A DNA stretch of 64,000 nucleotides from Nematopogon swammerdamellus (taxonomy: Eukaryota; Arthropoda; Insecta; Lepidoptera; Adelidae), in the NCBI GenBank assembly GCA_946902875.1, contig OX336342.1, forward strand, positions 13,447,523-13,511,522, read 5' to 3'. Numbering within the stretch: the first letter of the stretch is position 1; each line of letters starts with the position of its first letter. Under the pieces are notes generated by a model. That model made no database searches. It saw only the letters and a program-made list of their open reading frames with translations, and was not told the DNA's origin. A program made the translations under genes and the position numbers. Positions 21,678 to 31,606 of this stretch are shown here, piece after piece.

Positions 21678-22040
21678 TTATGGAATCTGACACGGTTGGC
21701 TACATCACCTACTGCACACCACGCTGCACACGTGATGTCAGCCCTGAACACCTCGGTGAAGTAAACTATGTGCCATGTCTCAGTGCTTTCCCCTTTGGTC
21801 GTGCCGGCTACAGTAAACTTGGACGGAAAACCAAACTATTTTCATGCCCGCTTTGACTAATTCAGTGTGGGGGCAACCACCACGGGTTCAACCCATCAGG
21901 ATTGGTAAGCAGTTTATTAAGTTGAGTGTAATTCGAACCACAGCTAGCCTCAACGGTCTGATGGTCACCATCCATAGTCTAACGTTGCTTACATTTGACG
22001 ATCAAATTCGAAAGCATCTCACCACCGAGACTGACTAAGA
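21678..22040 (-). repeat. tRNA/5S SINE, near full-length
   Basis: Minus-strand copy from tatggaatctgacacggttg to the head ccgagactgac, diverged. The 5S-like segment is recognisable as the complement of gtaagcaacgtta...ggatggtgacc. Confidence 0.8.
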
Positions 22041-22213
22041 TGTAAGAATGAAAAAAAAAAATAATAGTTATGAATCTTAAACTTAATTTAAAATACTTGA
22101 ATCACTGGCGAAAACTCGTAACCTATTTGTACCTACACTAGAAGTGATGATTATGTATGTTACATACATGTCTAATACTCATACCAAGCTATTTCATCTG
22201 CCAAGTTGTATTC

Positions 22214-22231
22214 TCAGTTAGACTCTGCATC
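22214..22231 (-). CDS. PHD-finger gene, last coding exon
   Basis: On the minus strand, TCTTGCAG is followed by GAT GCA GAG TCT AAC TGA (DAESN-stop). It continues in phase 0 from the exon at 23073-23181, so the protein ends five residues after the PHD finger. The exon is only 18 coding bases; the acceptor and phase fit support it. Confidence 0.6.
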   Translation of the reverse strand, partial: DAESN

Positions 22232-22690
22232 CTGCAAGATAAAAACAAAACAATATGTGAGTGCTGAGACTTAAGAACATCTATGTAGGTATAAACACAC
22301 ACATACGCACCCTTACACAATACACACGTCACATACATCACTCACGCGATGACGGTAACTGAAAATGTACCTCTTCTACGGAGAGCTAAGAGATTTAAAA
22401 GTCGTTTTTCTTCAAAGGTGAAAAGAAATTATTAAATGAAAAACATGCAGAGAATAAATAGAAAACTAGAAATAAATTAATCCTAACTCATGATGTGACA
22501 ACATGAAATCTATCTGCAATGGACTCTACCAGGCGTATGTCCAGTGAAGTCATAGTACACCAAGTTCTCTTTATTTTCATTTAGAAATACTTCAATCGAA
22601 TGAAATCACCGCCAGATGGCATTAGCAGATTCCGTATTTCCAGATTGACCACATTTTATTAGGTTAACTAATTAACTTAATTAAGATGAA

Positions 22691-22732
22691 GGTCTACTCT
22701 CCCTACTACTGGTCAGCTAGGGAGAGTAGACC
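22691..22732. other. Inverted repeat (14-bp arms)
   Basis: GGTCTACTCTCCCT and AGGGAGAGTAGACC separated by 14 bases. It lies in the last intron of the PHD gene. Confidence 0.6.
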
Positions 22733-22892
22733 GCACCTCGCGAACGCGAGAGGCCGAAGCCCTACATAGGATGCGCTGTAGCGTTGCAAATTACTTATTG
22801 TTGAAGCAAAAATTGTGACAGCGCATCAGGCTATAATAATAATAATAAAGATGACTATAGAAGGTGCAACTGTTCGAAATTTAGAGAGAATA

Positions 22893-22972
22893 CGTCATCG
22901 ACCCGATGGCGAAATGGGAACGCACTGGCGGGTCGAGCTGGAATTCCAAGTTCGAATCCTGGTCCGGACATA
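22893..22972 (+). repeat. tRNA-like fragment (SINE head or tRNA pseudogene)
   Basis: Contains an A-box-like tggcgaaatgg and a B-box-like agttcgaatcctgg at tRNA-like spacing, but the ends cannot form an acceptor stem. Confidence 0.45.
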
Positions 22973-23072
22973 TTCTACCTCTTCATTTTAGGCTTTGAAT
23001 TTATCTAAATAAGAAATAAATTAACACACTCGCCAACGCATCTAAAGTTGAGAGAGTGAGAAATGTACTCAC

Positions 23073-23181
23073 GGTCGGGTCGCAGTCTGCGCAGTGCCAC
23101 GAGTAGCCCCGCTTCTTGGGGTTCTTGTTGAGCGGCGGCTCCAGGCACGCGAAGTGATATCTCTTGGAGCATTCGTCGCAT
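23073..23181 (-). CDS. PHD-finger gene, penultimate exon
   Basis: Acceptor GCGTGCAG, donor GTGAGT on the minus strand. It encodes CDEC, YHFACLEPPLNKNPKKRGY and WHCADCDPT, the second half of a C4HC3 PHD finger. PHD fingers read histone H3 tails in the nucleus. The finger continues from the exon at 24205-24338, and the joint gives CDIC ... CDEC ... H..C ... C..C with correct spacing. The wording (LEPPLNKNPKK..YSWHC) is closest in my memory to the C-terminal PHD finger of PHF14-like proteins; other PHD proteins are possible. Confidence 0.85.
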
Positions 23182-23566
23182 CTGCACGCAAACAGTTCCT
23201 ATTCTTTACTCTTTCGTAAATGTTGCGTGTCATTGTGACAGCAAGATTTCACGCAGCATGAGAAAATTTAAATTTTCTAAAACCGCATCTGTTCATGAAA
23301 TATCTATGTCAACCCAGGTCCTAGGTGAACCTAGCACCTGGTGGGCAGACTTCGATTGATAACTTGCAAGCAATCCAATAGCAACGCAAAAATGAAATCT
23401 TGCTTCTTTACAGTGTTTTAAAAGCCCAAAAAATTGTGTAAGTATAGAACAGGCACAGACAGAATAAACTGAACCTATCATCGTTAGGTGTCGTATTTAT
23501 TCTGAGGTGAATTATTTTAAGCTCCGATTGTTTTGCATGCAATTTCAAATACCGTACGTATCATGT

Positions 23567-23935
23567 CAGCCTCGATAGCTCAATGGAGCAGACAGTCGAC
23601 TGTCGCTATTGATGGTTAAGCAACGCTGGGCCGGTCAGTATTTGGATGGGTGACCGCTCGACCGTTGGAGGCTGACCGTGGTTCGGATTCCACGTAAAAC
23701 TGTAGGTCCCTTCCCTTCTTACCTTACTAGGTGGTAGGGTTCAACCCGCCCGGGTTGGTACCACTGCACTGAATGAAACCTCGGTCGAAAGGGCGATGTA
23801 AATAGTTTGTTTTCCGTCCAGTTCAGTGTAGCCGGCACGACCGAAGGGAAGCACTGACATGGCACCTAGTTCACCCGGTGTTATGGGCTGACATCACGGA
23901 TATTTTGGTGATGTGGCCAACCATGTCAGTTTGTC
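23567..23935 (+). repeat. tRNA/5S composite SINE, full-length
   Basis: Head: cagcctcgatagctcaatgg (tRNA A-box-like), then gttaagcaacgctgggccgg and agtatttggatgggtgaccg (like the 5S rRNA gene 3' half), then a B-box-like tggttcggattcca. Body: ctgtaggtcccttccct, ggtggtagggttcaacccgc, tagccggcacgaccgaaggg. Tail: ccaaccatgtcagttt. Confidence 0.85.
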
Positions 23936-24204
23936 ACTTGGCGTCGGCAGAGACGGGGTTTCGGCGGACTTTTCAGAAATTTATTTTTTGTAGGTTTTCT
24001 GAATATTAATTTTAGATTAGTTTTAGTGTATTAGTGTATAGTTGTATTTTGTATTATTTTTAATTAAATTATGAATGTTTCCATAAAAAAAAACGTAAGT
24101 ACCCTAGGTATTCCATTCATGATTCTGATGAATGGAATATGTTGTCAAAAATTAAAGCTAAGTGCATAGAATGAGAGTGATGTGGTGTAGGTGGGTGGAG
24201 GTAC

Positions 24205-24338
24205 CTGACGAGGTTGTTTGTGTCGCCGGGCTGGTGGCAGATGTCGCACTGCGTGAGTGACGGCAGCGCCGACCCTGCGGGCGCCGTCCCTCCGCCGCGA
24301 GCTCCGGACGCACGCGCTGACTTGGCGCGCTCGCTCAT
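24205..24338 (-). CDS. PHD-finger gene, internal exon
   Basis: Acceptor GACCTACAG, donor GTACCT on the minus strand; 44 codons plus two bases. It encodes a basic, Ala/Gly-rich linker (MSERAKSARASGARGGG) and then the first zinc ligands of the PHD finger (TQCDICHQPGDTNNLVR). It joins in phase to 23073-23181. Upstream exons are not seen in the window; the next upstream intron would contain the 7.6-kb element at 24491. Confidence 0.8.
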
Positions 24339-26290
24339 CTGTAGGTCACCACCACGCTCGGTTTCAGCAATATTGGCACCGTATCTTCCTTTCTCTATTA
24401 GTGATTTAATCACCGCAAAAATAGCGGCAGCCGCAGCTCTGTCTCAATACACGCATTGAGAAGCCAGTTGGAGCGAGTGAGACAGATTATCGATGGCTTA
24501 ATCTGCAAATCGGACAACTCCATTTTGGGGGGGTATGGACATTTTGATGTTGTTTTATTGGTCTAAATATTATCCCTTCGATTGCCCGGCTCAAAATCAT
24601 GCCAAAATCGTGATTGCCCCGCCATTTTGGCAGAGTCGAGCGCGCTCCACCCTACTGCGTTCTAGACCTTATTTCTAGACTTTTTTCTATGAAGCATATA
24701 TGAAAAGCCTATATTTTCTAAATCTTCATTAAATTTACTAGGCATTGCCTTGGTATCACGTCTAATTGTGTTTATTATTATCACCATTAAACTGGGCCAA
24801 AGTCCACAAACGAATTAATTTACATATTCGGGTAAAAAAATATTCATATTTTCTAATAAAAACTGCAGATACTGAATTTATTGTGTTTTATTTATAGCTT
24901 ATTACATAATCTACCATTTCCTATCAAGATATCTTTCGTTACAGTAGAAATGTAGTTCTCAACAGAGTTCCAAAGTGTAACAAAAATATGACGCTCTTCA
25001 CTCGAGGTCGTAAATGTCAAGTATGTTTACAAATTAATTTCGGCTGAATGATCCACTCCAGCGGTATGATGTAAGTGTTTACACAAGCCTGGGCTCTTCA
25101 AGTACTCAGAATAAAATAATTACATGTGTCGGATGTTTTGTTTCTAAACAATACGAGGCCAAATGGAACAATGGTCAAAATGACCTACATAGCAAAAACT
25201 GCTCTAGAAGCAAATACTACTGACTGAATTAAAATAAAAGGACACTAAAAAATTGTTTATTAAATTTGCTCTTAGATTCAGTGAAAAAAAATTATACTAC
25301 CGTACAAAAATATTGAAAAAAAATTCAGTGAAATTTACAGAAATAAAAATAAAAAAACCAAAATTTAGTAAGTAGTAAGGATAACTTAATATGGAGGAGG
25401 CTTTCGGGAAATGATAGCAAATTTTTTGCAACATATCTTAAGGTATCTAATACCGTATTTGAAATGGTTACAGATAAATGCTCCAGAAGGCGGACTTAAT
25501 GCTGAAATCTTTTTGAAGTTATACTTCTTTAAAAACGTTATGCAAATACATATGAAATAAATGAAAAGCAAAAATCCATGCACAAAATTAAAAGTACGCC
25601 ATTAAATTTACGGCCAAAATAAATTTCATTAAATTTAATGAAAATATCATTCAAAACAAGCACACTAAAAAAATAAAATTTTATTAAAATGTATTGAAGC
25701 CGCTATCCATATAGGTGGAGCGGTCGCTCAGCGACACGGTCACGTGACCTCACGCCGATAGTGCCCCGAACCGTTGAACGGTTTCCGAAGCGACCGTGCC
25801 TTTATTTTTCGAAAAATTTAATTACTAGGCCACTTTAGGGCAGATATAATGTTCTTAAAACATTTACAATGAAATAAATAAACTATTTCAATAAACTTTC
25901 ACTTGTTTTGGCGAAAATCTATAGAATTTCGATCGATCAAAGTAACCTACCATTCAAAATTTTCGTCACGGTTTTTCGTAGTGGGTCGGAAACATCAAAA
26001 TTATTGACGAATAAATCATTCCTCAAGTCCGAAAAACTATTGTAACATGTAGATTACATACCCTTCCATTGTTTTTCAACAAAAAACAGCAAAAATACGG
26101 CAAAAAATCACTCCAAAACACAATTTCAATGGCACGCTATTCTGCGTCCGCGAACACAACAGAACTGAATTTCCGATCGCTTCCCATTAATATTTTGAAG
26201 TGGCAAGCATATGGAAGTGTGCATTTTTAGCTAGCCTATTCTTTCATGAATGACTGTACGTAAGTTAGAAGAGATTAGTAGGATGTATGA

Positions 26291-27559
26291 CATTTAAATA
26301 AATTATTTAAAGTGACTAGTCTAGAGAGACCGCTCAACGGTTCGGGGCAACCATGGCAGTCGAAGGCAGTGCGAAGAGAGATCGCCGACAGGAATGTGAC
26401 CATCCGTGTGATGTCACTGAGGCTTACTCACCAGGAGGCAGCACCGCGCACGAGATGCAGAAACTCGCTCCCCGCACAGCCCCCCGCATCCCCCACACAA
26501 CTCATTACCTCGGACACGCCCCTTTTCCGCACGGAGTCCGGCGATGACTCAACACCTTTCCGAAGAAAGACTTCCGCCACTCCCAAAACTCAGAAAACAC
26601 CGACCAGAGAGACTCCGGCTCCAGCTCCTAAACTAGCATCTACTTCAGCTACTATTTCTATGGCACCCAAGAAGAAAAAGAAGGTAAACAAGAAACCTGG
26701 CGCAGCTAAAGAAGTAAGCAAGCCGAAGAGCCAGTCACAACCAGCTCGGCCAAAGCAGAAAAGAGATAAACCTGAAGACAACGGTCAGCTCGGACAGTCT
26801 TCAACTGTTATCGAGCAATCACCAGTCAGACCTGCAATAAAAACACAAAAAAATAAAGTAACTGTGACTGTCCACGAACGCCAGCCCAGCACTCGTACCA
26901 CTGCCACTATTCCTACAGGTTCCGCACAGAAGAAGAACATTGTCATTGTGAGCGATGAGCACGGCATTGGTATGGCGCAGCACTACAAGGAGGTATGCGG
27001 CGCATCAGTGAATGTCACCGCTTTATGTAAACCGGCCGCGCCGATCAGCGAGATAATTAAAGACTTTCCGCGCAAAGTTTCCGACATGAACGAAGGCGAC
27101 ATTGTCATCCTGATGGCGGGTAATGTGGCGAGCAACATGGACCCTAAAATGTATGTAAAGTGTGTCAGGTATGCATCAGAGGTGTGTGCACACAAGAAAG
27201 TAAACTTATTTGTAAGCTCATTGCTGTATATACCTCACTCTGAACGCACCTCACACACTCTAAATGTGACTACCATGAACGATACCGCTTACAGGATAAA
27301 CCAATTGTTATTTAATCTCACAGAGTCTGTTCCCAACACAGTATATTTAGATTTAAACTATTTTCCAAGGCAGTGCTACTCAAAAAGAGGACTAATGAAC
27401 AGCTCAGCCCTGAAAATGCTAGTCACAAAAATTTATAAATGTAACTACTGTACTAGCAAATCAAATTTAACATTCATTCCCTTAGTAGAAAGTAATGCGA
27501 TAAATGATGCTGGGTCTTTTTTATGCCGAGATCCAGTAATAACTGTGCTGTGCAATTAA
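26291..27559 (+). CDS. LINE ORF1 with basic N-terminus and degenerate SGNH-like domain
   Basis: Open frame to the stop at 27559. No ATG opens the frame; the best start is probably ATG 26660 (MAPKKKKKVNKK), giving about 299 residues, while 26411 is an earlier option. The first part is Lys/Pro/Ser-rich and basic, suited to RNA binding. From about 26930 the pattern NIVIVSDEHGIG, VILMAGNVAS and CYSKRGLMNSSA follows the block order of SGNH/GDSL esterase-like domains known in CR1/L2-type ORF1 proteins, but the Ser and the C-terminal Asp-x-His of the triad appear lost. It overlaps ORF2 by a short stretch in another frame. Confidence 0.75.
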   Translation, partial: HLNKLFKVTSLERPLNGSGQPWQSKAVRREIADRNVTIRVMSLRLTHQEAAPRTRCRNSLPAQPPASPTQLITSDTPLFRTESGDDSTPFRRKTSATPKTQKTPTRETPAPAPKLASTSATISMAPKKKKKVNKKPGAAKEVSKPKSQSQPARPKQKRDKPEDNGQLGQSSTVIEQSPVRPAIKTQKNKVTVTVHERQPSTRTTATIPTGSAQKKNIVIVSDEHGIGMAQHYKEVCGASVNVTALCKPAAPISEIIKDFPRKVSDMNEGDIVILMAGNVASNMDPKMYVKCVRYASEVCAHKKVNLFVSSLLYIPHSERTSHTLNVTTMNDTAYRINQLLFNLTESVPNTVYLDLNYFPRQCYSKRGLMNSSALKMLVTKIYKCNYCTSKSNLTFIPLVESNAINDAGSFLCRDPVITVLCN

Positions 27560-30501
27560 TAAATGATTCTTCCGTTTCTAAGCTATCACTGAGTATTAAA
27601 TGTGCACGAAATAACACTAGAACAAAGAAAAATCTGAATAATAAACTAAATATTAGCCATCAAAATGTCCAAGGTTTACGAGGTAAAGGTCAATTACTAG
27701 AATTATTCTTAAAAGACAATTGCATTGATATATTTTGTATTTCAGAATCTTGGTCCGACTCACATGAGGTACTTACTCAGCATGTACAAAATTATTCTGT
27801 AATAAGTAGTTATCACAGGAAGAATTTCATTAGAGGTGGAACAATGATTTATGTGAGAAACGGTTTGAGAGCTAAAAATAGGTCAGATATTGTTAAAATG
27901 TCAGTCGAAAAAGAGTTTGAAGTTAGCTGTGTTGAAATTGAATCTTCTATTATCCTTTCAGTATATAGGTCTCCCTCAATGAGTTTACAGTCTTTCTCAG
28001 ATGGACTGGAGGAATGTTTAAATAAATTAAATCAAAATAATAACAAATCAATTATAGTGTGTGGTGACTTTAACGTTCGATTTCCTATACATACCGGAGA
28101 GAAACATGAACTGTCAGACTTAATGGATAGTTTTTTACTCAAGCAATCTATATATGAATTTACCAGAGTGACCGATTCATGTGCAACCTGTATAGATAAT
28201 ATTTTTACTGATGCTGACGTGTTACAATCAAAGGTATGCCACGGAGTTCATTCCGATCACTTTGCACAAATAATATCAGTTAAATGTGAAACTAATAATC
28301 ATTGTAATAATAAAGCAGCGTATAAACTGAGTAGAAAAATAAGCAATGACTCCATTAAAGCATTAAATAGAGACCTATTAATTGAATTTGGAAATGTGGA
28401 GAATGAAATAAATTTTAATTTTTTTTTCAATACTTTTGTCAGATATTTAGAAATGCACATGCCTATGAAATCTAAACGTATATGTAATAGAAACAAATTT
28501 GCACAGTGGGCCACACCCAGTATTGTAAGATCCAAAGAAAAATTATTTATATTGTATGATTTATTAAAAAAATATAGTAATCCAAACCTTAGAGCGTACG
28601 TGTCCTCATATAGTAAAATTTTCAAACTAGTTACAATTAAAGCAAAACAATTATATTTAAAAGAAAAAATATTAATATCTGACAATAAAATAAAAATGGC
28701 CTGGAACATTATCAAAGAAGAAACTGGCAAGTCTCCCAAATCTACCGATACAAAAATAGAATTAAAGATTGGAGACGAATTAGTTAGTGAGAACTCTAGT
28801 GTTGCCAACTATTTTAACAAATATTTCTCGACTATTGCTCAAGAAACCACAAAAAATGTCAAGTCAAGTGCTGATGCAGCGTTAGTATATTTGAAAAAAT
28901 ATACGCCCCGCAATACTGAATCAGCAAAATTTAAGCCTGTCACACACGAAGAACTTAATAATATTATTAGTCACTTAAAGTCCAAAAGTTCCCAGGACCT
29001 ATGGAATATTTCACCCAAGCTAATGAAGTCATTAACTTGTAGTATTATAGATCCATTAGTTACTGTAATTAATCAATGTTTTGCAGAGGGCACATTCCCA
29101 GATATATTAAAAATAGCGAGGGTGGTACCATTGTTTAAAAAGGGTTGTCATAGTACTATTGGAAATTATCGGCCTGTCTCTTTGCTTCCTGTATTCAGTA
29201 AAGTGTTTGAAAAAGCCATAGAAAAAAGGCTGATTGAATTTTTTAATGAAAATAACACCTTGAATTATAAACAGTATGGATTCCGCAAGGGCAGATCAAC
29301 TGGTGACGCTATTGCATCAATGATAAAAACAGTCATACAATCGCTAGATAATTCACATCACACGTATGGTATATTCTGTGATCTGTCAAAGGCGTTTGAT
29401 TGTGTTAATCATGAAATAATTATAAATAAACTTGATCACTATGGCGTGCGAGATATAGAGCTAAGTATTTGTAAATCCTACTTAAGCAACAGACAGCAAA
29501 TATGTGACGTTAGTGGTGAAAAATCAAGTTGTGAAACCATTTCTATGGGTGTTCCTCAAGGCTCCATTCTTGGACCTTTGCTCTTTTTGATCTACGTCAA
29601 CGACATCTCCAGTTGTATTACAGATGATATAGAACTAATCATGTTTGCTGATGACATCTCAGTAGTCTTAAAAAATAAAAGCATTAATGATTTACGCGAT
29701 TCGTTTAAAGCAGTAATACAATCTCTAAAAACTTGGTTTGAATCAAACAATCTACTACTAAATGTAAATAAAACTAACATAATGCATTTTGCTTTAGGAA
29801 CTCAAAGACGCATGGCGAACCAAGAAATTGTTAAAACTGCAGAAGAACTAACGCTAAATATTGCTAAAGAAATTACCTTTTTGGGAGTACTATTTGATGA
29901 AACTCTCAGCTGGAAGCCCCATATAGACTCACTTACTGGTAAATTAAGTTCAGCATGTTATGCCATCAAAAAAATCAAAGAATTGTGTGGTGTACAAGCT
30001 GCAAAAACTGTTTACTTTGCCTACTTTGATAGTCTCATGTCATATGGATTATTGTTTTGGGGAACTGCAGCTGAAGTAAACAGAGTATTTGTTCTGCAAA
30101 AAAGAGCATTGCGTTGTATACTGAATATGAAAACGAGGGACTCTTGTAGAAATGAATTTAGTAAAATAGGAATTATGACACTACCAAGTGCTTATGTGTA
30201 TCAAAACATCTGCTATGCTAGAAAATACATACAAAATGCTACTCTCCAGTCTGATATACATCACCATGAAACTAGACACAAAAATGATATAACAATTGTA
30301 AAACACAGGTCGTCTAAAATGTCCAAGAGTTTTGTTTGTAATAGCATTCGATTTTATAATAAAATACCATTAGAAATAAAAAATCTTAATGATGTATGTT
30401 TTAAGAAACGCATTAAAGCCATTCTTATAAAGAAAGCTTATTATAATGTAAAAGAAGCTCTAACTGACAAAATATTGTACTCTGAGGCTGACCGTGTATA
30501 G
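27523..30501 (+). CDS. LINE ORF2: APE endonuclease plus reverse transcriptase, intact
   Basis: 992 codons with no stop. An N-terminal apurinic-type endonuclease shows ISHQNVQGLRGK (residue ~44), CISESW (Glu ~75), GDFNV (~181) and HSDHF (~243). The reverse transcriptase shows NYRPVSLLPVFSK (~548), YGFRKGRSTGDA (~585), DLSKAFDCVNH (~620), MGVPQGSILGPLLF (~675) and the catalytic FADD (~708). It starts inside ORF1 (-1 frame), so translation may be by reinitiation or an internal ATG. The architecture fits the CR1/jockey group; the exact clade is not settled. Host-silent selfish element; an intact ORF suggests recent activity. Confidence 0.95.
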   Translation: MPRSSNNCAVQLINDSSVSKLSLSIKCARNNTRTKKNLNNKLNISHQNVQGLRGKGQLLELFLKDNCIDIFCISESWSDSHEVLTQHVQNYSVISSYHRKNFIRGGTMIYVRNGLRAKNRSDIVKMSVEKEFEVSCVEIESSIILSVYRSPSMSLQSFSDGLEECLNKLNQNNNKSIIVCGDFNVRFPIHTGEKHELSDLMDSFLLKQSIYEFTRVTDSCATCIDNIFTDADVLQSKVCHGVHSDHFAQIISVKCETNNHCNNKAAYKLSRKISNDSIKALNRDLLIEFGNVENEINFNFFFNTFVRYLEMHMPMKSKRICNRNKFAQWATPSIVRSKEKLFILYDLLKKYSNPNLRAYVSSYSKIFKLVTIKAKQLYLKEKILISDNKIKMAWNIIKEETGKSPKSTDTKIELKIGDELVSENSSVANYFNKYFSTIAQETTKNVKSSADAALVYLKKYTPRNTESAKFKPVTHEELNNIISHLKSKSSQDLWNISPKLMKSLTCSIIDPLVTVINQCFAEGTFPDILKIARVVPLFKKGCHSTIGNYRPVSLLPVFSKVFEKAIEKRLIEFFNENNTLNYKQYGFRKGRSTGDAIASMIKTVIQSLDNSHHTYGIFCDLSKAFDCVNHEIIINKLDHYGVRDIELSICKSYLSNRQQICDVSGEKSSCETISMGVPQGSILGPLLFLIYVNDISSCITDDIELIMFADDISVVLKNKSINDLRDSFKAVIQSLKTWFESNNLLLNVNKTNIMHFALGTQRRMANQEIVKTAEELTLNIAKEITFLGVLFDETLSWKPHIDSLTGKLSSACYAIKKIKELCGVQAAKTVYFAYFDSLMSYGLLFWGTAAEVNRVFVLQKRALRCILNMKTRDSCRNEFSKIGIMTLPSAYVYQNICYARKYIQNATLQSDIHHHETRHKNDITIVKHRSSKMSKSFVCNSIRFYNKIPLEIKNLNDVCFKKRIKAILIKKAYYNVKEALTDKILYSEADRV

Positions 30502-31606
30502 GTTAACATAGTGTACTCGGTGCTAGTGCGAGTGGTATAAGTAATAACAGGATAAACAGAACCTGTACATATTATGTGTATACAGGTTTATAGAACTTCA
30601 TATTGCTTTGTGATCGGGGCACTGTAGCAGTTTGTGACAGAAGCAGTGGTATTATGTAAAACAAAATGCAAACATATCGTATAAGTTTCATGTTGCCACT
30701 GGAGTAATGCATCGCTTTAAGGTCTTTGCTTACGGTGACGCTTGGTCCGGGTCGCCTCTCTCCCTAAAATATGGTTGAGGGAAGCGATGGCTGGCCCTGG
30801 CGTGATGCTCGTGAACGGGTGCTGTTCGTGGAGACTGGCCTGCTCCAATTGGTAACATTGTATATTTTATATGTTAGGCGTATATTTTTAAAAGGAACTA
30901 TAGTATCTGTCATGAACTGTTACATTTGTCGCAGATTTATATTTTTCATCACATTACTTTTTGGTCTTTGAGATTTGTACTACCTCGTATTATCACTGGT
31001 ATAAACTGAAAATGCTACAAACATGTTCACTTGAGATTCTGACTGCATACAAATTTTGAATCTTGACAGGGTACAACCTGTACCTTAATTTATACTGCTG
31101 ACGCATGCTGAATATTAATTTGACTAATTGATACATTAAGTATCAAGTTTATTTAGCACGCATACTAAAATATTACCTTGACTAATTGATACATTAAGTA
31201 TCAAATTTATTTATTTTATTTTTTGACATTGTACTACAATGTGGTATGAATATTTATAACTGACATGACTTGATACGATATGTATCAACAATTTCTGACA
31301 AAGGCTCTATACACCTGATTTTATCTATACTTTTACTTTAACTTTTGATTTTATGTGGTCAGAATTATCAAGCTTAAATTATAGTTATTCTAGCTCTCAA
31401 ACTATATCTTAACACTGTAAGCGGTGTCTGTTGTGTAGCTAGTCACAATGTATTGTAATTGAAGACGTTAAAAAAAGAACCCTGCGAAGTTTCTTGCCGG
31501 CTCTTCTTTGTGGGTGTAATCGAACCGGATTGTAAAAACTAACAGGACAAATTCCAGCGTAGTGTACTACCTTACGAATGATGAATAAAGAATAAAGAAT
31601 AAAGTC
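30502..31606 (+). repeat. LINE 3' UTR and (AATAAAG)n tail
   Basis: Follows ORF2 and ends in gaataaagaataaagaataaag. It contains three 19-base palindromes of the form TTGATAC-5N-GTATCAA (31128, 31186, 31270). The last ~500 bp reappear inverted at 39691-40192, proving this is the 3' end of a mobile unit. Confidence 0.85.

Noticed and set aside
22893..22972. Possible tRNA gene
   Set aside because: A and B box-like pieces exist but no acceptor or anticodon stem closes. Kept only as a tRNA-like repeat.
28299..28808. 169-residue minus-strand ORF
   Set aside because: Antisense shadow of LINE ORF2.
31080..31210. CRISPR-like regular repeats (TTGATAC palindromes)
   Set aside because: Only three, in a LINE 3' UTR of a eukaryote and copied with it; not a CRISPR array.
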